Source: Nocardia cyriacigeorgica (GTDB lineage Bacteria; Actinomycetota; Actinomycetes; Mycobacteriales; Mycobacteriaceae). From it: DNA of 64,000 bases. A program made the translations under genes and the position numbers. This document shows, piece after piece, positions 61,172 through 64,000 of this stretch (position 1 is its first letter; the number at the start of each line of letters is the position of its first letter). The notes beneath the pieces were generated by a model. The model was not told where the DNA came from and searched no databases. It saw only the letters and a program-made list of their open reading frames with translations. The stretch lies in NCBI RefSeq assembly GCF_005863245.1, contig NZ_VBUT01000012.1, positions 182,960 through 246,959 of the forward strand. Reading direction: 5' to 3'.

Positions 61172-61516
61172 TCATTCGCAGGCGACGTCGTCGTTGTCTC
61201 GGTCGAGTTTGGCGCTGTATCCGGGGTCGCCGCGGTGGAGCGGGGCGGCGCCGGCCGCGCGGGCGGCCGCGCAGTTCGGGTAGTACACGCTGGCTTGTGT
61301 GGGTGGGGGAGCGATGGGCGGATCGGGTGCGGTTGTCGGTTCCGGTGCTGAACGTGGCGGCGGTGGTAGTTGCGTCGTCGTGGTCGTGGATTCGGCAGAG
61401 GGAGCGACAGTGGGACCGTCGGTGCAGCTGTTCAAGACGCGGGCCATGGCGTCTTTCTCGGCCTGGGTGATCCAGAGTCGGTAGGCGGCCTTTACCTCGA
61501 TCTGGATGGTGACGTA
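61172..61516 (-). pseudogene. C-terminal remnant of an excalibur-domain protein, cut by the IS3 element
   Basis: The frame reads through from the IS3 left end at 61516 to a stop at 61172. It ends with an excalibur calcium-binding domain (YYPNCAAARAAGAAPLHRGDPGYS, then DRDNDDVACE) preceded by a Pro/Thr linker. A Met at 61447 allows a 91-residue product, but the frame continues upstream (QAEKDAMARVL...) until it meets the IS end, so the N-terminus is lost. Full-length relatives are usually secreted or membrane-bound with this C-terminal domain. Confidence 0.65.
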
Positions 61517-61546
61517 TGGGGCTGCTGCACGCTCAGGTGACAGTGG

Positions 61547-62410
61547 TTATGCAGCCTGACCGGCTGCTGTTGGGGTCATGATGGTCTCGTATTCGACCGG
61601 GGTCAACCGGCCGAGCCGGGTTTGGCGCCGACGGCGATGATATGTGCGTTCGATCCAGGTCACGATCGCGATCCGCAGTTGTTCGCGGGTGTCCCACCGC
61701 TGCCGATCCAACACATTGTGTTGCAGCAGGCTGAAGAAGCTTTCCATCGCGGCGTTGTCCCCGGCCGCGCCGACCCGGCCCATCGACCCCGTCATGCCGA
61801 AACGGTTGAGCGCGTGGACAAATCGCCTGGATCGAAACTGAGACCCGCGGTCGGTGTGCAGGATGCAGCCGGCCACCTCACCGCGGCGGGCCACCGCATT
61901 GTTCAATGCTGTGACCGCGAGCCGGGACTTCATGCGCGAGTCGATCGAGTAGCCGACGATCCTGCCCGAGAACACGTCCTTGACCGCGCAGAGGTAGAGC
62001 TTGCCTTCACCAGTGTGGTGTTCAGTGATGTCACTGAGCCACAATCGGTTTCGCTCGTCGGCGGTGAACTTGCGTTGCACGAGATCGTCGTGGACCGGTG
62101 GTCCGGGACGGCTGTTCTTGCCGCGTCGGCATTTACCGAACGCACTCCACCACCGATTGGCCGAACAGATCCGCCACGCGGTCCGGCCGGACATCGGTTC
62201 CCCAGCGACCTCGGCTTCGTCGGCCAGGAATCGGTATCCGAACTCCGGGTCGTCGCGGTGGGCGTCGAACAGGGCGTTCGCGCGATAGGCCTCGGTGAGT
62301 TCGGCGTCGGTGACCGGTGAGGCCTGCCACCGGTAATAGGGTTGGCGAGCAAGGTTCAGTACCCGGCACGTGACCGCGACGGGAATTCCGTCGGCGGCGA
62401 GCTCGCTCAC
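61547..62410 (-). CDS. IS3-family transposase OrfB
   Basis: A 287-residue integrase-core protein with an HTH_21-like N-terminus (LAADGIPVAVTCRVLNLARQ) and rve domain: WLSDITEH (first Asp), LHTDRGSQF (second Asp) and AAMESFF (Glu), all intact. The frame overlaps OrfA by four bases. It is normally made as an OrfAB fusion by -1 slippage at the AAAAGG site, where the -1 frame reads RLYPLVSELAADGIP. Confidence 0.92.
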   Translation of the reverse strand: MSELAADGIPVAVTCRVLNLARQPYYRWQASPVTDAELTEAYRANALFDAHRDDPEFGYRFLADEAEVAGEPMSGRTAWRICSANRWWSAFGKCRRGKNSRPGPPVHDDLVQRKFTADERNRLWLSDITEHHTGEGKLYLCAVKDVFSGRIVGYSIDSRMKSRLAVTALNNAVARRGEVAGCILHTDRGSQFRSRRFVHALNRFGMTGSMGRVGAAGDNAAMESFFSLLQHNVLDRQRWDTREQLRIAIVTWIERTYHRRRRQTRLGRLTPVEYETIMTPTAAGQAA

Positions 62411-62715
62411 GAGCGGGTAGAGCCTTTTCCCGGAAGATGCGCCTGCGACAGATACGCCGCGGCCCGGCGCAACACCTCGTTCTCCTGCTCGAGCAGCCGG
62501 TTCCGGCGGCGTAGTTCGGCCAGCTCGGCAGACTCGCTACTGGTAATACCGGGCTTGTTGCCCTCGTCGATATCGGCTTGACGCATCCATTTCGACAGCG
62601 TCATCGGGTGGATCCCGAAATCCGCAGCAACCTGCTCCAGCGTCACGCCGTCCTCACGGTCTCGGGCGACCCGGACCACATCGTCACGGAACTCCTGCGG
62701 GTAGGGCTTGGGCAC
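62407..62715 (-). CDS. IS3-family transposase OrfA
   Basis: A 102-residue HTH protein (QEFRDDVVRVARDRE, VTLEQVAADFGIHPMTLSKWMR) with a Leu/Glu-rich coiled-coil C-terminus (LAELRRRNRLLEQENEVLRRAAAY). It binds the element ends. Its stop overlaps the OrfB start by four bases, and GGAAAAGGC just before the stop is a plausible slippery site for making OrfAB. Confidence 0.88.
   Translation of the reverse strand: MPKPYPQEFRDDVVRVARDREDGVTLEQVAADFGIHPMTLSKWMRQADIDEGNKPGITSSESAELAELRRRNRLLEQENEVLRRAAAYLSQAHLPGKGSTRS
62424..62427 (-). other. Programmed -1 frameshift site of the IS3 transposase
   Basis: AAAA on the minus strand, followed by GG, lies just upstream of the OrfA stop. A -1 shift here joins OrfA to a frame reading RLYPLVSELAADGIPVAVTC before the OrfB start, the normal OrfAB fusion of IS3 elements. 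Confidence 0.6.
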
Positions 62716-63358
62716 GACGACATCCTTCCAGGCTCACCTCCTGGTAAGCCAGATCGATGTCACCTATCCATGCAGCAGCCCCAGCAACACGCTCGTTATC
62801 GTGCTCGCGGTCATCGGCGCGGTCATCGTGCTGTGCGGATTCGGCGGCTGTGTCGCGGCACTGTCCAGCGACGACTCCGACGACACGACCAGCACGACAA
62901 CCGTCACCGCCCCGGCGCCCGGCGAACCGTCACCCGCCGCCGAACCTCCGAAGTCCGACATCGTCCCGGCCGGATCCGCGGTCCGCGACGGCAAGTTCGA
63001 ATTCGTCGTCACCGCAGTGGACGCCCCGGTCAAGACCGTCGGTGACAATCCGTATCTCCAGAAGACCGCTCAGGGCGAATACATCTTGGTGCACATCAAC
63101 GTCACCAACATCAGCGACCAGCCCCAGACCTACTTCGCCGACAACCAGAAGCTGATCGACAGCCAGGGCCGCAAGTTCGGCAACGACACCATGGCCGCGA
63201 TCAACGTCAACCCCGAAACCTCGATCGGTTCACCGATCAACCCCGGCAACACCCTCCCGGTGACCATCGCCTTCGACGTCCCACCCGGCACCGTGCCGGC
63301 GGCCCTCGAACTGCACGACTCCATGTTCTCCGGCGGCGCCAAGGTATCGCTCCAGTAA
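62708..63358 (+). CDS. DUF4352 protein truncated at its 5' end by the IS3 element
   Basis: The frame starts at a TTG inside the IS end (62708), so the native N-terminus is replaced; native sequence begins near 62784. A membrane segment (NTLVIVLAVIGAVIVLCGFGGCVAAL) is followed by a Thr-rich linker and a DUF4352 domain (about residues 85-210, FEFVVTAVDAP, YILVHINVTNIS, TVPAALELHDSMF), an immunoglobulin-like domain of secreted or anchored proteins. GTAAGC ends the frame at 63358. Probably nonfunctional or altered at the N-terminus; the domain itself is intact. Confidence 0.7.
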   Translation: MGTTTSFQAHLLVSQIDVTYPCSSPSNTLVIVLAVIGAVIVLCGFGGCVAALSSDDSDDTTSTTTVTAPAPGEPSPAAEPPKSDIVPAGSAVRDGKFEFVVTAVDAPVKTVGDNPYLQKTAQGEYILVHINVTNISDQPQTYFADNQKLIDSQGRKFGNDTMAAINVNPETSIGSPINPGNTLPVTIAFDVPPGTVPAALELHDSMFSGGAKVSLQ

Positions 63359-63445
63359 GCGACCGCCATTACTTGCCCCGGCCACACCACCGTGGCCGGG
63401 GCAGTTCGCCGTACCCATCACCACTCACGAGGAAACTACGTCCGA

Positions 63446-63820
63446 ATGGGCAGACAACAGCAGCCATGGCGACCCGGGCAGAAAAGGCTCGGCTGGAAAG
63501 CCTGGACCACCATAGGCGCGGGGACACTCGTCGCCGCCACCGCCGTCGGACTCAACGCCGAGAGCACCGAAACCACCAGCGCCGCTGCGCTGTCCACCGC
63601 TATACCCGCCTCCACCGCCCCGTGGCCTCCGCCCGCAGGTGGTTCGGGTCGCCTGGACGGGGCGGCCGGTATCTCGCCGCATGCGGCTACCCTGGACGCT
63701 TCGCCCTGGGGTTTTCGCCTGTTTCGTGGGCCGGGCCGGGATCGTCAGTATCGGGGGCCGGGGAACTTGCCGTCGACGTCGGGCACGACGGTGAACTCGG
63801 TGCAGGTCGACAGCCCGTAG
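63446..63820 (+). CDS. Uncertain small protein with membrane-type N-terminus
   Basis: A possible 124-residue protein from ATG 63446 (GAGGAAAC upstream). Residues about 15-50 (GWKAWTTIGAGTLVAATAVGLNA...) look like a signal or membrane helix followed by a Ser/Thr-rich stretch. From about residue 55 composition becomes unlike a protein and the frame overlaps an opposite-strand gene. It may be frameshifted or truncated. Low confidence. Confidence 0.3.
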   Translation: MGRQQQPWRPGQKRLGWKAWTTIGAGTLVAATAVGLNAESTETTSAAALSTAIPASTAPWPPPAGGSGRLDGAAGISPHAATLDASPWGFRLFRGPGRDRQYRGPGNLPSTSGTTVNSVQVDSP

Positions 63821-63996
63821 ATGTTGGGCTCCCCGGGGTGGTGGGAGGTGCCGTCGAGTACGAGGGTGTCCGCGACGCAGTTACTGGAGCCGACTGCGGC
63901 GGGGGCGTGGGCCAGGACGGTGGTATCGCCGATGCGTCCGACGGGTAGCACCTGCCATCCTTTGGCGACTACTTGGCTGTCGGACGCCCTGATCAC
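63745..63996 (-). CDS. C-terminal part of a hypothetical protein (5' end beyond window)
   Basis: The minus-strand frame is open to the window edge, so the start is outside and 63996 is only an internal GTG. At least 83 residues are visible, with beta-rich segments (VVAKGWQVLPVG, DTTVLAHAPAAVGSSNCVADTLVLDG) and two Cys (SSNC, STCTEF) that may pair. It resembles the secreted-domain type of the nearby DUF4352 gene but no family is recognised. Confidence 0.5.
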   Translation of the reverse strand: MIRASDSQVVAKGWQVLPVGRIGDTTVLAHAPAAVGSSNCVADTLVLDGTSHHPGEPNIYGLSTCTEFTVVPDVDGKFPGPRY

Positions 63997-64000
63997 CGGC

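Larger units (their letters stand above)
61517..62783 (-). mobile_element. IS3-family insertion sequence
   Basis: A 1267-base element with near-perfect inverted ends TGGGGCTGCTGCA at 61517-61529 and 62771-62783, extended by partly matching AGGTGACA stretches inside, and TG/CA termini. It holds overlapping orfA and orfB with an AAAAGG slip site. The flanks GTA and GCA are not a clean target duplication. Both flanking genes are truncated at the element. Confidence 0.85.

Noticed and set aside
1..64000. CRISPR array
   Set aside because: No regularly spaced repeat set found; the only tandem repeat is an 18-bp pair at 59922.

Overview
The window is high-GC actinobacterial DNA with many ATGA-coupled start/stop junctions. 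Two cutinase-family esterases, Pro/Ala/Gly-rich secreted proteins and TM-anchored small proteins suggest a mycolic-acid actinomycete, most likely Nocardia or a close relative. This is inferred from gene content, not from a marker gene. No rRNA, tRNA, CRISPR array, integrase or replication origin was recognised. The density of conjugation, regulatory, defence and IS genes suggests a genomic island, an integrative conjugative element or a large plasmid.

Layout. (1) 1-6.1 kb: regulators on the minus strand: an XRE-ImmA/IrrE protein cut by the window edge, a coupled unknown protein, a DUF4236 protein, an AraC regulator with a direct-repeat operator, and an XRE/MmyB-type regulator. (2) 6.4-15.2 kb: a 35-residue hydrophobic peptide, then a coupled cell-envelope cassette (Pro-rich secreted protein, cutinase, lipase-like protein lacking its serine), two related TM-anchored proteins, an MBL lactonase-like hydrolase and an acyl-CoA-dehydrogenase-fold flavoprotein. 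(3) 15.3-21.9 kb: a ParA-like/BTAD fusion, a winged-helix MoxR ATPase with a VWA protein that also carries HExxH, and two small DUF4314-type genes that look like products of a local duplication. (4) 22.2-24.0 kb: a second cutinase with a coupled small protein. (5) 24.35-29.34 kb: a compact putative RiPP locus with a 40-residue peptide gene, an intergenic hairpin, two paralogous MBL-fold proteins (one apparently active, one with two metal ligands lost), a P-loop kinase-like protein and an MFS exporter, all overlapping. An IS630 element lies just upstream. (6) 31.3-45.8 kb: a conjugative type IV secretion cluster on the minus strand (HTH protein, pilin, VirB6-like, PrgI-VirB4 fusion, VirD4/TraG-like coupling protein, replication-relaxation protein, SLT-NlpC/P60 hydrolase, winged-helix regulators), with two methyltransferase-type genes on the plus strand. 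(7) 46.0-59.5 kb: a defence island. A SigA-like sigma factor is divergent from a four-gene coupled operon (NERD-SF1 helicase, DrmA-like SF2 helicase, DrmB-like DUF1998 protein, SF1 helicase). It is followed by a 5mC methyltransferase with a Vsr endonuclease, divergent from two GIY-YIG/Eco29kI-like nucleases. (8) 59.5-64 kb: small unknown genes, a two-zinc-finger protein, and an IS3-family element sitting between two truncated genes.

The two most interesting systems are the MBL-pair peptide locus (24.35-29.34 kb), which matches no RiPP class I recognise, and the DISARM-like operon (45.97-55.14 kb). That operon has DrmA and DrmB but no DrmC-like PLD protein and carries two SF1 helicases and a divergent sigma factor.
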